From NCBI GenBank assembly GCA_945877525.1, contig CAMDVP010000019.1, positions 1 through 22,673 of the forward strand: a stretch of 22,673 bases of DNA. Direction: 5' to 3'. This DNA is from an uncultured Clostridia bacterium. GTDB taxonomy: Bacteria > Bacillota > Clostridia > Christensenellales > Aristaeellaceae. The notes under the pieces are model-generated. The model did not search any database and was not told where the DNA came from. It saw only the letters and a program-made list of their open reading frames with translations. Position 1 is the first letter of the stretch, and every line of letters begins with the position of its first letter. The position numbers and the translations under genes were made by a program. This document shows positions 14,442-22,274 of the stretch, piece by piece.

Positions 14442-14475
14442 AAAGGAGCTGCCCCGATGACAGGGCAGCTCCTTT
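14442..14475 (-). terminator. Terminator of the ctsR-mcsA-mcsB-clpC operon
   Basis: A perfect 13-bp stem, AAAGGAGCTGCCC with GGGCAGCTCCTTT, and an 8-nt loop begin 7 nt past the clpC stop on the minus strand. A/T runs at the base make it usable in both directions, so it may also stop read-through from the convergent sugar operon. Confidence 0.85.
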
Positions 14476-14482
14476 GCCTGAC

Positions 14483-16963
14483 TCATTCGGACTGCTCGGG
14501 CAGCGCCTCCGGCATGGCGCGCTCCACGGCCACCTGATCTTCCCGCAGGGTCAGGCGGACGGTATCGCCCAGCTTCAGGCGGCCTGCGATCAGCTCCTCG
14601 CTCAGCGCATCCTCCACCGTGCGCTGGATCACCCGGCGCAATGGGCGCGCACCGTACTTCGCGTCGTAGCCGTCCCGGGCCAGGCGGGCGGCGGCTTCCT
14701 CCGTCCAGGTCAGGGTCACGCCGCGCTCCTGTAGCCGTGCAGCTACCTGGCGCAGCATCATCCCCGCAATGGCGCGGATGTCCTGCTCCTCCAGGGCGTG
14801 GAACACAATCAGCTCGTCCACCCGGTTGATAAACTCCGGCAGGAACAGCTCCTTGACCTCCTTCATCACCGCGTCCTTCATCATTTCATAGCTGCGCACG
14901 TCGGTCATGGCCCGGGAGCCGAAGCCCATGCTGCGGCCAGTGTCCATGGTGTGCGCCCCGGCGTTGGAGGTCATGACGATGATGGTATTCTTGAAGCTGA
15001 CCACCCGGCCGGTATTGTCAGTCAGGCGGCCGTCCTCCAGAATCTGCAGCAGGATGTTGAACACATCCGGGTGGGCCTTTTCCACCTCGTCCAGCAGCAC
15101 CACGCTGTATGGCTTGCGCCGCACAGCCTCGGTAAGCTGTCCCCCCTCCTCATAGCCCACATAGCCGGGCGGCGAGCCCACCAGGCGGGAGGTGGTGTGC
15201 TTTTCCATGTATTCGCTCATGTCGATGCGGATCACCGCGTCCTCGTCACCGAACATGGCCTCGCCCAGGGCGCGGCACAGCTCGGTTTTGCCTACGCCCG
15301 TGGGACCCAGGAAAATGAAGCTGCCGATGGGCCGCTTGGGATCCTTCAGCCCGGCACGGGCCCGGCGGATGGCCCGGCTCACGGCGGACACAGCCTCCTC
15401 CTGCCCGATGACCCGGCTGTGCAGCACATCCTCCAGGTGCAGCAGGCGCTCGGCCTCGCTCTCAGTCATGCGCTGGGCGGGGATGCCCGTCCAGCTGGCC
15501 ACAATGGCGGCAATGTCGTCCTCGGTCACCACGTCCCTGGCGGTGGACTGCTTTTCCGCCCAGGCGGCGCGCTTCATGTCGATCTCCTGGCGCAGGCAGC
15601 GCTCCTGATCCCGCAATGCGGCGGCCTTCTCAAAGTCCTGATGACGGATGGCCTCCTTCTTCTCGATCACCACGCTTTCCAGCTGCTTTTCCTGTTCCTT
15701 TACGTCCGGCGGCGCGGTATAGGCCTGGATACGCACCCGGGAGGCGGCCTCGTCCATCAGGTCGATGGCCTTGTCGGGCAGGAAGCGGTCGGCAATGTAG
15801 CGGTCGGACAGGCTCACCGCGGCGGACAGCGCCTCGTCAGTGATGCGCACCTTGTGGTGGGCCTCGTAGCGGTCGCGCAGGCCGTGAAGAATGGCAAGGG
15901 CTTCCTCGGCGGTGGGTTCGCCCACCATGACGGGCTGGAAGCGCCGCTCCAGGGCCGCGTCCTTCTCAATGTGCTTGCGGTATTCCTCCAGGGTGGTGGC
16001 GCCGATGCACTGCACCTCACCCCGGGCCAGGGCGGGCTTCATGATGTTGGCAGCGTCCAGGCTGCCCTCGGCCTGCCCCGCGCCCACGATGGTGTGAATC
16101 TCGTCGATAAACAGCAGGATGTTTCCAGCCTTGCGCACTTCCTCCAGCACGGCCTTCACCCGCTCCTCAAACTCGCCCCGGAACTTGCTCCCGGCCACCA
16201 TGGAGCCCATGTCCAGGCTGAGGACGCGCTTGCCCACCAGCATTTCCGGGATGTTTCCCTGCACGATGCGCTGGGCCAGGCCCTCCACCACGGCGCTCTT
16301 GCCCACGCCGGGCTCGCCGATGAGGACGGGGTTGTTCTTGGTGCGGCGGATAAGAATCTGGATGATCCGCTGAATCTCCTGATCCCGGCCGATCACGGGG
16401 TCAAGCTCATTCTGCTGGGCGGCGCGGGTCAGGTCGCGGGTGTACTGCTCCAGCACCTTGCCGCCCTGGCTGCTTCCCTGTGCGCTCTGCTCGGGCTCCC
16501 GGGCGTCGGGGCGCTCTGGCTCGCGCTCCATGCGCAGGCGCTGAACCAGTTCCTCCCGCGCCCGGCTGAAGTCCACCCCCAGCTGCCGCAGGATGCTGGC
16601 GGCCACGCCGTCCTCTTCCCTGAGCAGCGCCAGCCAGAAATGCTCCGCGCTCACATAGGTCTGCCCCATGCGGCGGGATTCCAGGATGCTCATTTCCAGC
16701 AGCTTCTTGGCCCGGGGGGTCATCTCAAAGCGGGGGGTGCCGGTAATCAGCACGCCCTCGCTTTGCCGCTCCTGCAAAAGGCGCGCCACCTGGTCATAGC
16801 TCACCTTCTCCGCAAGGGCGGGCGGAAGTCCTTCCGTGTCCTTCAGCAGGCCAAGCAGCAGGTGTTCGGTGCCCACATAGGGCTGGCGCATCTCCGCCGC
16901 CGCCCGTTGGGCTGCGGCCAGCGCCCGCTGGGCCCGCTCGGTAAACCGTCCAAAAATGGCCAT
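14483..16963 (-). CDS. clpC: ClpC, AAA+ unfoldase of the ClpCP protease
   Basis: An 826-residue Hsp100 unfoldase that feeds substrates, including McsB-phosphorylated proteins, to ClpP. Domains in order: double Clp N-domain (1-145), a first AAA+ module with Walker A GEPGVGKS (216-223) and Walker B LLFIDE (283-288), a middle region with a UVR-type motif (about 428-460), and a second AAA+ module with GPTGVGKT (553-560) and VVLLDE (621-626). SMGFGSR near 678-684 fits the ClpP-docking loop. The length matches family members (about 810-850). GGAGG 6 nt before the ATG fixes the start. It is the last gene of the CtsR operon, 13 nt after mcsB. No clpP gene is in the window. Confidence 0.98.
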   Translation of the reverse strand: MAIFGRFTERAQRALAAAQRAAAEMRQPYVGTEHLLLGLLKDTEGLPPALAEKVSYDQVARLLQERQSEGVLITGTPRFEMTPRAKKLLEMSILESRRMGQTYVSAEHFWLALLREEDGVAASILRQLGVDFSRAREELVQRLRMEREPERPDAREPEQSAQGSSQGGKVLEQYTRDLTRAAQQNELDPVIGRDQEIQRIIQILIRRTKNNPVLIGEPGVGKSAVVEGLAQRIVQGNIPEMLVGKRVLSLDMGSMVAGSKFRGEFEERVKAVLEEVRKAGNILLFIDEIHTIVGAGQAEGSLDAANIMKPALARGEVQCIGATTLEEYRKHIEKDAALERRFQPVMVGEPTAEEALAILHGLRDRYEAHHKVRITDEALSAAVSLSDRYIADRFLPDKAIDLMDEAASRVRIQAYTAPPDVKEQEKQLESVVIEKKEAIRHQDFEKAAALRDQERCLRQEIDMKRAAWAEKQSTARDVVTEDDIAAIVASWTGIPAQRMTESEAERLLHLEDVLHSRVIGQEEAVSAVSRAIRRARAGLKDPKRPIGSFIFLGPTGVGKTELCRALGEAMFGDEDAVIRIDMSEYMEKHTTSRLVGSPPGYVGYEEGGQLTEAVRRKPYSVVLLDEVEKAHPDVFNILLQILEDGRLTDNTGRVVSFKNTIIVMTSNAGAHTMDTGRSMGFGSRAMTDVRSYEMMKDAVMKEVKELFLPEFINRVDELIVFHALEEQDIRAIAGMMLRQVAARLQERGVTLTWTEEAAARLARDGYDAKYGARPLRRVIQRTVEDALSEELIAGRLKLGDTVRLTLREDQVAVERAMPEALPEQSE

Positions 16964-16976
16964 ATGGTTCCTCCAA

Positions 16977-17987
16977 TCAATCTTTCACATCAATGCCCGC
17001 CAGGGCAGCTCGGACGCACTGCGCCCGCTTTTCATCCAGTGCATGGCCTGTCGCGGCGGATTCGGTCATGGCCTGCAGGTTGGCAGGCTGCACCTGGATC
17101 AGCAGGGCGTCCAGCGCGCTGAGGCTCGCGGGAACCAGCCCCATGGCCGCTCCCAGCCGCACGCCGCTCCAGTGCCGGAAGAATTCCTCCAGGGGCATGC
17201 AGCGGGCGTATTTCATCAGCCCAAGGCCGCGGTACACCGTGTCCTCCAGGGCGCTGCGGCCGGTGGACAGGGTCTTGTCCCGCAGGGCCAGCTCCATGTC
17301 GGTCAGCTGGTGACCCACAGCGGTGACTGCGCTGATCAGCTCCTGCTCGGTGCGGCCCAGGGTCACCTGGTTGGACACCTGATACAGGTTGCCCAGCGCC
17401 TCGGCCCCCTCACCGTACACGCCCCGAATAGTCAGCCCCACCTTGGCCACAATCTGCCCCACGCTGCCCTTCTGCTTGAGCAGGGTGAGCATGGGCAGGT
17501 GAATCAGCAGGGAGGCCCGCATGCCGGTGCCGGTGTTGGTGGGGCATGCGGTGAGGTAGCCCAGCTGCTCGTCAAAGGCGAAGGACACCTGGCGGCTGAG
17601 GGCGTCATCCACGCGGAAGCAGGCGTCGGCAGCCTCCTGCAGGGCCATGCCGTCGCGGATGGCCTGGATGCGCAGATGGTCCTCCTCGTTCATCATCACG
17701 GACACCGCGTCCTGCTGGTTGAGCAGCACCGCGGCCACATCGGGATTTCGCATAAGGTCGCGGCTGATGAGGTGGCATTCCGCCAGAGAAGCGCGCTGCA
17801 CGTCGCCCATGTCCTTCAGGTGCAGCAGCTCAAAGCCCTCGTCATTTCCGCTGAGCTTTAGCGCCCCGGCGGTACGGGCCACGCACATGGCCGCGCAATC
17901 GGGCTTGCCTGCCACGTCAAAGGGAAGATCCTGATAATTTCTGGCCAGGCGCACCCGGGAGGACAGGATGGTTGGATTTCCGCTCAT
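16977..17987 (-). CDS. mcsB: McsB protein-arginine kinase
   Basis: A 336-residue member of the phosphagen-kinase fold that phosphorylates arginine in proteins, marking them for ClpCP and inactivating CtsR. Seen: SSRVRLARN (9-17), NEEDHLRIQ (100-108) with catalytic acidic residues, CPTNTGTGMRAS with Cys148, and RGVYGEG (188-194). It is slightly shorter than Bacillus McsB (about 360). The C-terminal phosphoarginine-pocket motif RDxxRA reads AQCVRA (322-327), so the RD pair seems absent. The start overlaps the mcsA stop (ATGA) and has AAGGAGG 7 nt upstream. Confidence 0.97.
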   Translation of the reverse strand: MSGNPTILSSRVRLARNYQDLPFDVAGKPDCAAMCVARTAGALKLSGNDEGFELLHLKDMGDVQRASLAECHLISRDLMRNPDVAAVLLNQQDAVSVMMNEEDHLRIQAIRDGMALQEAADACFRVDDALSRQVSFAFDEQLGYLTACPTNTGTGMRASLLIHLPMLTLLKQKGSVGQIVAKVGLTIRGVYGEGAEALGNLYQVSNQVTLGRTEQELISAVTAVGHQLTDMELALRDKTLSTGRSALEDTVYRGLGLMKYARCMPLEEFFRHWSGVRLGAAMGLVPASLSALDALLIQVQPANLQAMTESAATGHALDEKRAQCVRAALAGIDVKD

Positions 17988-18487
17988 TGCGCCGCCTCCT
18001 TCTCCGAAAGCGCCCGCAGCCTGTCCCGCAGAGCGGCAGCGGTTTCAAAGTCCTCCACCGCCACAGCCTGCTCCATCTGCCGCTCCAGCTCCTCCCGCAG
18101 GGTGCGATTGCGCTGGGCCACCTCGGTGCGCAGGGGCCTGCGTCCCGCGTGCTGCACCCGGCCGTGGATCTGCAATAGCATGGGCTGCAGCTGCTCGTGG
18201 AAGGCCTCGTAGCAGGCGGGGCAACCCAGACGCCCTGTTTTGGTGAACTGGCTCAGGGTGGTACGGCACCGGGGACAGACCACCTCCGCCTGCTTTTCTT
18301 CGGGAGTATCGTTCCCGGTAATGGCGGATAATATGGAGCTGAGCAGGCTTTTAATGTTGCCGCTGGCAATGTCCATGTTCATTTTGGCCATGCAGTCCCC
18401 ACACAGGTGGCGGGTGGTTACCTCGTCGCCCACCATGACGGACAGGGTATAGCTGGCCTCGTTGACCTTGCATTCTTCACAAAGCAT
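17984..18487 (-). CDS. mcsA: McsA, zinc-binding activator of McsB
   Basis: A 167-residue adaptor that activates McsB and supports CtsR control. Four CxxC pairs (Cys3/6, 29/32, 71/74, 89/92) would bind two zinc ions, and the C-terminal segment LEEL...VEDFETAAALRDRLRAL is a UVR-type motif like the one in ClpC. An ATG three codons upstream directly abuts AAAGG; the ATG at 18487, 9 nt after it, gives MLCEEC as in other McsA proteins and is preferred. The order ctsR-mcsA-mcsB-clpC is the classical one. Confidence 0.95.
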   Translation of the reverse strand: MLCEECKVNEASYTLSVMVGDEVTTRHLCGDCMAKMNMDIASGNIKSLLSSILSAITGNDTPEEKQAEVVCPRCRTTLSQFTKTGRLGCPACYEAFHEQLQPMLLQIHGRVQHAGRRPLRTEVAQRNRTLREELERQMEQAVAVEDFETAAALRDRLRALSEKEAAQ

Positions 18488-18533
18488 ACCGTTCATCCTT
18501 TCGGTGATAGCCTATGTCGCCTTGGGCGGAAGG

Positions 18534-19016
18534 TTACCCGGGCTGGGCGCGGTTCTGCCGGGCCACGGCGGTCAGCATGTTTCTCATGCACCGGGCGCGC
18601 AGGGCGTCCTTCATCTGGTCGGGCACGGGAATGGCCATGGTTTGCCCGGATACCGCCGCGCGCATGATATCCGCCTCCTGGGAAGTGATGACCTGCTGCT
18701 CCGCCAGCTGACCGATCAGCCGTCCTGCCTCCTCCTCGGTGATGGCGCTGCCGATCCGCTCGTTAATCAGATAGGACAGGCGCTGGGGGCCGCTTTCCAC
18801 CACGCGGACAATACGGATGTATCCCCCGCCGCCCCGGCGGGATTCGATCACATAGCCGTCGTCCAGGGTAAAGCGGGTGGCCAACACATAATTGATCTGG
18901 CTGGGCGCGCAGCCGAAGTATTCCGCCAGCTCGTTGCGCTTGAGCTCAACCTCGGTTTCATCCTGGCTGAGCAGCGTCTTGATAAAGCTCTCAATGGAGT
19001 CGCTGAGTCGCATCAT
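18534..19016 (-). CDS. ctsR: CtsR, repressor of the class III heat-shock operon
   Basis: A 160-residue repressor of clp genes. The winged HTH reads LSDSIESFIKTLL...ELAEYFGCAPSQINYVLATRFTLDDGYVIESRRGGGGYIRI; the four-glycine wing (residues 62-65) senses temperature and carries arginines that McsB can phosphorylate in relatives. The C-terminal domain (LINERIGSAITEEEAGRLIGQL) matches the dimerisation domain. The frame stays open far upstream, but homology begins at 19016, where GAGG lies 7 nt before ATGATG. The operator at 19031-19047 shows self-control. Confidence 0.97.
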   Translation of the reverse strand: MMRLSDSIESFIKTLLSQDETEVELKRNELAEYFGCAPSQINYVLATRFTLDDGYVIESRRGGGGYIRIVRVVESGPQRLSYLINERIGSAITEEEAGRLIGQLAEQQVITSQEADIMRAAVSGQTMAIPVPDQMKDALRARCMRNMLTAVARQNRAQPG

Positions 19017-19030
19017 GGATCGACCTCGAT

Positions 19031-19047
19031 TCTGACTATCTTTGACC
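19031..19047 (-). promoter_or_regulatory. CtsR operator
   Basis: The minus strand reads GGTCAAA-GAT-AGTCAGA, fitting the CtsR direct heptamer repeat (A/G)GTCAAA-NAN-(A/G)GTCAAA with one mismatch. It lies 5 bp past the -10 of the ctsR promoter, over the transcription start. Confidence 0.88.
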
Positions 19048-19052
19048 AACAC

Positions 19053-19081
19053 AGTATAGCACATTTTTATCGGTTTGGAAA
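19053..19081 (-). promoter_or_regulatory. Promoter of the ctsR operon
   Basis: On the minus strand TTTCCA (19076-19081) and TATACT (19053-19058), 17 bp apart, with TG one base before the -10 (TGCTATACT). The CtsR box follows directly. Confidence 0.8.
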
Positions 19082-19160
19082 GAGGAAAATGTGGAAGGAA
19101 TGCATCATGCCGGGAAAGCGTCTTGATTTTCTTTCCCAATGGCTGTTTTTGCGCAAAGTA

Positions 19161-19169
19161 TGATATAAT
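19161..19169 (+). promoter_or_regulatory. Extended -10 promoter of the arsR/nitroreductase pair
   Basis: TGATATAAT is an extended -10 with a perfect hexamer (19164-19169). No good -35 hexamer is seen 17 bp upstream. It diverges from the ctsR promoter about 80 bp away. Confidence 0.7.
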
Positions 19170-19197
19170 TCTTTCATTCAGGCAGGAGAAGGTGTCA

Positions 19198-19233
19198 ATG
19201 CCAAATGAAGGAAACGGATATGCTGGCCGATGA
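19198..19233 (+). other. Possible 11-codon leader ORF before the ArsR-family gene
   Basis: ATG at 19198, preceded by AGGAG with a 9-nt spacer, opens a frame MPNEGNGYAGR that stops at 19231-19233, overlapping the predicted start of the regulator gene. Its ribosome site is better than that of the regulator, so it may couple translation. It could equally be chance. Confidence 0.35.
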
Positions 19234-19561
19234 ATTTGCCGCCTGCCGGAAAATGCTCCAGGCCCTGGGGGATGAAAACAGGCAGCACCTGATTCTGGAA
19301 ATGTTGCGGACAGGCGAATGCGGGGGCGTTCGCGTGGGCGCGATGGCTGCCCGGACAAACCTGTCCAGGCCTGTGGTGTCTCGTCACCTGCGGATTTTGC
19401 GCGATGCGGGGCTGATCCGCGTCCGGTGGAAGGGTACGAAGAACTACTATTATTTTGATGCCGATGCACGGGCCATGGACAGCCTGCTGGGCATGCTGAA
19501 CCATGCCCGGGCCATGATGGCGGCGCTGCCTGAGCGCGGCGGACAGACAGAGGAGGAATGA
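19220..19561 (+). CDS. ArsR-family winged-helix regulator
   Basis: A 113-residue HTH protein. The fold is clear from FAACRKMLQALGDENRQHLILEML, then the recognition region RTNLSRPVVSRHLRILRDAGLI and the wing RWKGTKNYYYF. The CxC-type metal site of classic ArsR sensors is missing; only isolated Cys residues are present, so the signal is unknown. The frame has an earlier ATG at 19205 without a fitting ribosome site; the ATG at 19220 with GAAGGA 7 nt before it is preferred. It lies 4 nt before the nitroreductase gene and probably controls that pair. Confidence 0.88.
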   Translation: MLADEFAACRKMLQALGDENRQHLILEMLRTGECGGVRVGAMAARTNLSRPVVSRHLRILRDAGLIRVRWKGTKNYYYFDADARAMDSLLGMLNHARAMMAALPERGGQTEEE

Positions 19562-19565
19562 CTGA

Positions 19566-20231
19566 ATGAACCTGATGGAAGCAGCCCAAAGCCGGCATAG
19601 CGTCCGGCAGTACCTGGAAAAGCCGATCGATGGCGAAACGCTCGCCGCCCTGCAGGAGGAGATTGCCGGCATCAACCGTGAGACCGGGCTGCACTTTCAG
19701 CTGGTGGCCAACGAGCCCAGGGCCTTCGACTGCGCCATGGCCCACTATGGGAAATTCAGCGGCGTAACCAGCTATGTGGCTCTGGTAGGGCCCAAGGGCA
19801 ACACGCTGGGAGAACAGTGCGGCTATTATGGCGAGCGCCTGGTGCTGCGGGCGCAGCAGCTGGGGCTGAACACCTGCTGGGTAGCCATGAGCTACAAGCG
19901 GATTCCCAATGTCTTTCAGGTGGAGCCCGGGGAAAAGCTGACGGTGGTGCTGGCCATTGGCTATGGCGCGGTGCAGGGCACGGCGCATCGCTCCAAGGCC
20001 GCTACGGACGTCAGCAATGTGGGCAGCGGTACGCCGGAGTGGTTCCGCAGCGGCGTGGCCTGTGCGCTGCTGGCTCCCACCGCCATGAATCAGCAGAAAT
20101 TCACCCTGACCTGGACGCAGGAGGGCGTCAGAGCCCAGGCCGGCATGGGTTTCTACACAAAGCTTGACCTGGGCATTGTCAAGTATCACTTCGAGCTGGG
20201 CGCAGACGGCGCGCCCTTCCGCTGGCTGTAA
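19566..20231 (+). CDS. Nitroreductase-family flavoprotein
   Basis: A 221-residue protein of the FMN-dependent nitroreductase fold. The N-terminus MEAAQSRHSVRQYLEKPID is the usual FMN-phosphate-binding start, and GEQCGYYGERLVLRAQQLGLNTCWVAM matches the dimer-core helix and strand. The C-terminal half (SGVACALLAPTAMNQQKFTLTW) carries the second NQQ-type segment found in the TM1586-like subgroup. It would reduce nitro compounds, quinones or similar acceptors with NAD(P)H; the substrate is unknown. AGGA about 8 nt upstream supports the start. It is cotranscribed with the ArsR-family gene and ends at a terminator. Confidence 0.88.
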   Translation: MNLMEAAQSRHSVRQYLEKPIDGETLAALQEEIAGINRETGLHFQLVANEPRAFDCAMAHYGKFSGVTSYVALVGPKGNTLGEQCGYYGERLVLRAQQLGLNTCWVAMSYKRIPNVFQVEPGEKLTVVLAIGYGAVQGTAHRSKAATDVSNVGSGTPEWFRSGVACALLAPTAMNQQKFTLTWTQEGVRAQAGMGFYTKLDLGIVKYHFELGADGAPFRWL

Positions 20232-20251
20232 TAGAATCTGCAACAAAGCAG

Positions 20252-20290
20252 GCCTCTCTGTGCGGCGCGAATCACAGAGAGGCTGTTTTG
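20252..20290 (+). terminator. Rho-independent terminator after the nitroreductase gene
   Basis: GCCTCTCTGTG (20252-20262) pairs perfectly with CACAGAGAGGC (20273-20283) around a 10-nt loop, followed by TGTTTTG. It starts 20 nt after the stop codon. Confidence 0.88.
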
Positions 20291-20400
20291 CGTGATCGCT
20301 TCCGGAGTCCGATTGGTCATGGAGCATGAACGCCTTCTGCCTTGACGGACGCAGAGAACCGCTTTCGGATGGAAAAAAATAAAAATGCAGAAATTTATGC

Positions 20401-20429
20401 TTGCAATTTCGCAAGACATGTGATATAGT
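20401..20429 (+). promoter_or_regulatory. Promoter of tRNA-Thr
   Basis: TTGCAA (20401-20406) and TATAGT (20424-20429) are 17 bp apart, with TG one base before the -10. The A-rich stretch upstream (20371-20385) may be an UP element. The start should lie near 20436, giving an 18-nt leader before the tRNA. Confidence 0.75.
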
Positions 20430-20453
20430 ATCACTGTTGTCAAAAGACAGCGT

Positions 20454-20529
<76 letters not shown>

Positions 20530-20532
20530 GCA

Positions 20533-20572
20533 AATCGCCTTTGTGAGGTCACTCGCAGAGGTGATTTTCTTT
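20533..20572 (+). terminator. Terminator after tRNA-Thr
   Basis: Bases 20533-20546 pair with 20553-20566 through 14 base pairs (three G-T wobbles) around GGTCAC, followed by TTCTTT. It begins 3 nt after the CCA. If the element junction lies in the tRNA 3' end, this terminator is brought by the element. Confidence 0.65.
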
Positions 20573-20643
20573 GTGTCATATGGGTTTCCGGCTTCTTCCC
20601 TCCTTTCCTGTCTGAGCGGCGGTACGCGCGTCCAGTCCGGTTT

Positions 20644-20750
20644 TCAGCTAATGATTTCAGCCTTTTTTCGCTTTTCCAGCTAATTTCTGCCGCGTCCCCG
20701 CCCGGATTGCTATGCATTCGATGCATGCGACCCTCCGTCAGCTAATGATT
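20644..20750. repeat. Three CAGCTAAT repeats, candidate integrase arm sites
   Basis: TCAGCTAATGATT occurs exactly at 20644-20656 and 20738-20750, and a partial copy, CAGCTAATTTCT, at 20677-20688, all in one orientation. The starts of the shared core are 32 and 62 bp apart, close to three and six helix turns. Their place between the tRNA and the integrase gene fits arm-type binding sites of a tyrosine integrase. Confidence 0.65.
20712..20726. repeat. ATGCAT-TCG-ATGCAT palindrome
   Basis: Two ATGCAT hexamers flank TCG, giving a 15-bp palindrome inside the repeat cluster, 13 bp before the third CAGCTAAT copy. It could be a binding site for the excisionase or another element protein; nothing proves this. 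Confidence 0.5.
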
Positions 20751-20776
20751 CCTGCTAACACGCAGAAATTTTTGCG

Positions 20777-22249
20777 TCAGGCGTGCTGCTGTGCACCAGG
20801 CGTCAGGACTTGCAGAAGCTTCCGGTACAGCTCCGGGTTTTGCTGAATCTGTGCCATCAATGCCGACACATCTGCGCCATCCGATGCTTCTTCCCTTTTC
20901 CTTTGCGGATAGAAGCTGTCCTCCACCAGCCGTGACAAGGCACGCTTCTCGCAGTCCAACGCCTCGTTGTAATGAGCCATCAGAACCTCCGGTGACTGTC
21001 CGGCGTTCTCCGCAACCAGCTGGTAGTTGTTCTGCGACAGACGCACCTTGTGCATCTGTCCCGACTTCCGAAGCCCCTGGAAGTCGATCCGCTCATTCTC
21101 CGGAATGCCGATTCGCTTCTGGTGTTCCTTGAAGCTCTTCTCCAGATTTCTGGGATCGACCGGCCGCCCGTCTGCCTGGCGGATCAGTAATCCGTAATCC
21201 TGATACTCCTCCCGGAAGAAAGCCTTGTTCTCCTCAATCCGTGCTATACGCTGGCGAAGTTCCTCCAGAAGCGGTGTGGTCAGATACTGCTTCCGGTGGC
21301 TGTCCTCCGTTTTCGGCCCTTTGAGAATCAGGCTGCTTCTCGATGTTGCCACCTGCTTGGGGAAGATGCGAAGCACTTCTTGCCTGGGCAGCACGCTGAT
21401 GGCATTGTCAGACACACGCTGAATCTGCCTGGTGATCCACAGGCTGCCGTCCCGGAGATCAATCGTCTGCAGATCAATACCCGCCGTTTCACCGGCCCGC
21501 AAGGAGCACACGAACGCCAGATGGACAGCCAGATGCAGCAGCCCGTCCTCCCGGATGCTGTCGAGCACCTCGAAAACACGGCGGGCATCCCAGGCCCTGC
21601 GCTTGACCGTTTTTTCCGTGGGCGCGGTAACTTTGGGAATTTCCGTGATGTAGTGCCACTTCCTTGCCGACTCAAAGCCCGAGGTCAGGATCGTAAAGCA
21701 TTTCTTTATGGTACTGGAGGACAGCGTTGGAATATCCTCCGGACGCTTCCCGTAGCTTTTGGGCCCGCGGCAGGGTTTCCGGCTCAGCGCATCCAGGAAA
21801 TCGTCAATGTCCTCCGCTGTAATGCTGCTCATCACCCGGTCGCCGAAGTACGGCAGAATATGCCGTTCCAGATTGCTGCGATAGCTGTCGTAGGAGTTGG
21901 GCGAAAAGCGTTCCTTCCTGGCGTGGATGGGCAGCCATTTCTCCACAAACTCCCGATACGTCTTGGTGGTATTGTCCTGCGCAGCGTGAGGCGGCGTTTC
22001 CTCCGGTGCTTTGGGGCGGAACCGTTCGACCACTGCTCTTTCTGCCGCACGCCTGCATTGGTATTCGGCAGCTGCCTTCCGGATTTCATGGTGAAGCCGG
22101 TTCTTTTGCAGATAGTCGATATATGCCTTTCTGTGCATCGCCTCCAGTTCCGTTGCATAGGTCTCCCATTGCTGCTTGAGTTTGCCATCCTCTGTTCTGT
22201 AGGGATAAATGATGTTGTGGGCAATGCCCCTTACCTTGTAGGTTGCCAT
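20777..22249 (-). CDS. Tyrosine recombinase/integrase of an integrative element
   Basis: A 490-residue site-specific recombinase. An N-terminal arm-binding-type region (1-95) and a SAM-like core-binding domain (about 96-205, YREFVEKWLPIHA...ITAEDIDDFLDAL) precede the catalytic domain. Active-site residues visible: Arg251 in CSLRAGE, Lys313 in KGPKTEDSHRKQYL, Arg394 in LRKSGQMHK and Tyr427 in AHYNEA. The His normally three residues before the second Arg is Gln391, and the usual His/Trp in the GHS-type motif is Gln418. The start at 22249 has AAAGGA 8 nt upstream; an ATG at 22270 lies before that site and is less likely. The gene points toward the tRNA and follows the excisionase-like gene by 25 nt. 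Confidence 0.93.
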   Translation of the reverse strand: MATYKVRGIAHNIIYPYRTEDGKLKQQWETYATELEAMHRKAYIDYLQKNRLHHEIRKAAAEYQCRRAAERAVVERFRPKAPEETPPHAAQDNTTKTYREFVEKWLPIHARKERFSPNSYDSYRSNLERHILPYFGDRVMSSITAEDIDDFLDALSRKPCRGPKSYGKRPEDIPTLSSSTIKKCFTILTSGFESARKWHYITEIPKVTAPTEKTVKRRAWDARRVFEVLDSIREDGLLHLAVHLAFVCSLRAGETAGIDLQTIDLRDGSLWITRQIQRVSDNAISVLPRQEVLRIFPKQVATSRSSLILKGPKTEDSHRKQYLTTPLLEELRQRIARIEENKAFFREEYQDYGLLIRQADGRPVDPRNLEKSFKEHQKRIGIPENERIDFQGLRKSGQMHKVRLSQNNYQLVAENAGQSPEVLMAHYNEALDCEKRALSRLVEDSFYPQRKREEASDGADVSALMAQIQQNPELYRKLLQVLTPGAQQHA

Positions 22250-22274
22250 GTTCGCTTTCCTTTCCCGCATCAGG

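Noticed and set aside
14798..17122. A 774-codon plus-strand frame opposite clpC and mcsB
   Set aside because: It is exactly antisense to two certain genes, is rich in His, Gly, Ala and Gln as expected from GC-rich shadows, and has no ribosome site or recognisable domain.
20760..20777. Hairpin ACGCA/TGCGT at the integrase stop as a terminator
   Set aside because: Only five pairs, overlapping the stop codon, and no T-run after it on the minus strand.
22250..22270. Integrase start at 22270
   Set aside because: The only good ribosome site (AAAGGA) lies between this ATG and the ATG at 22249, so the downstream start fits better.
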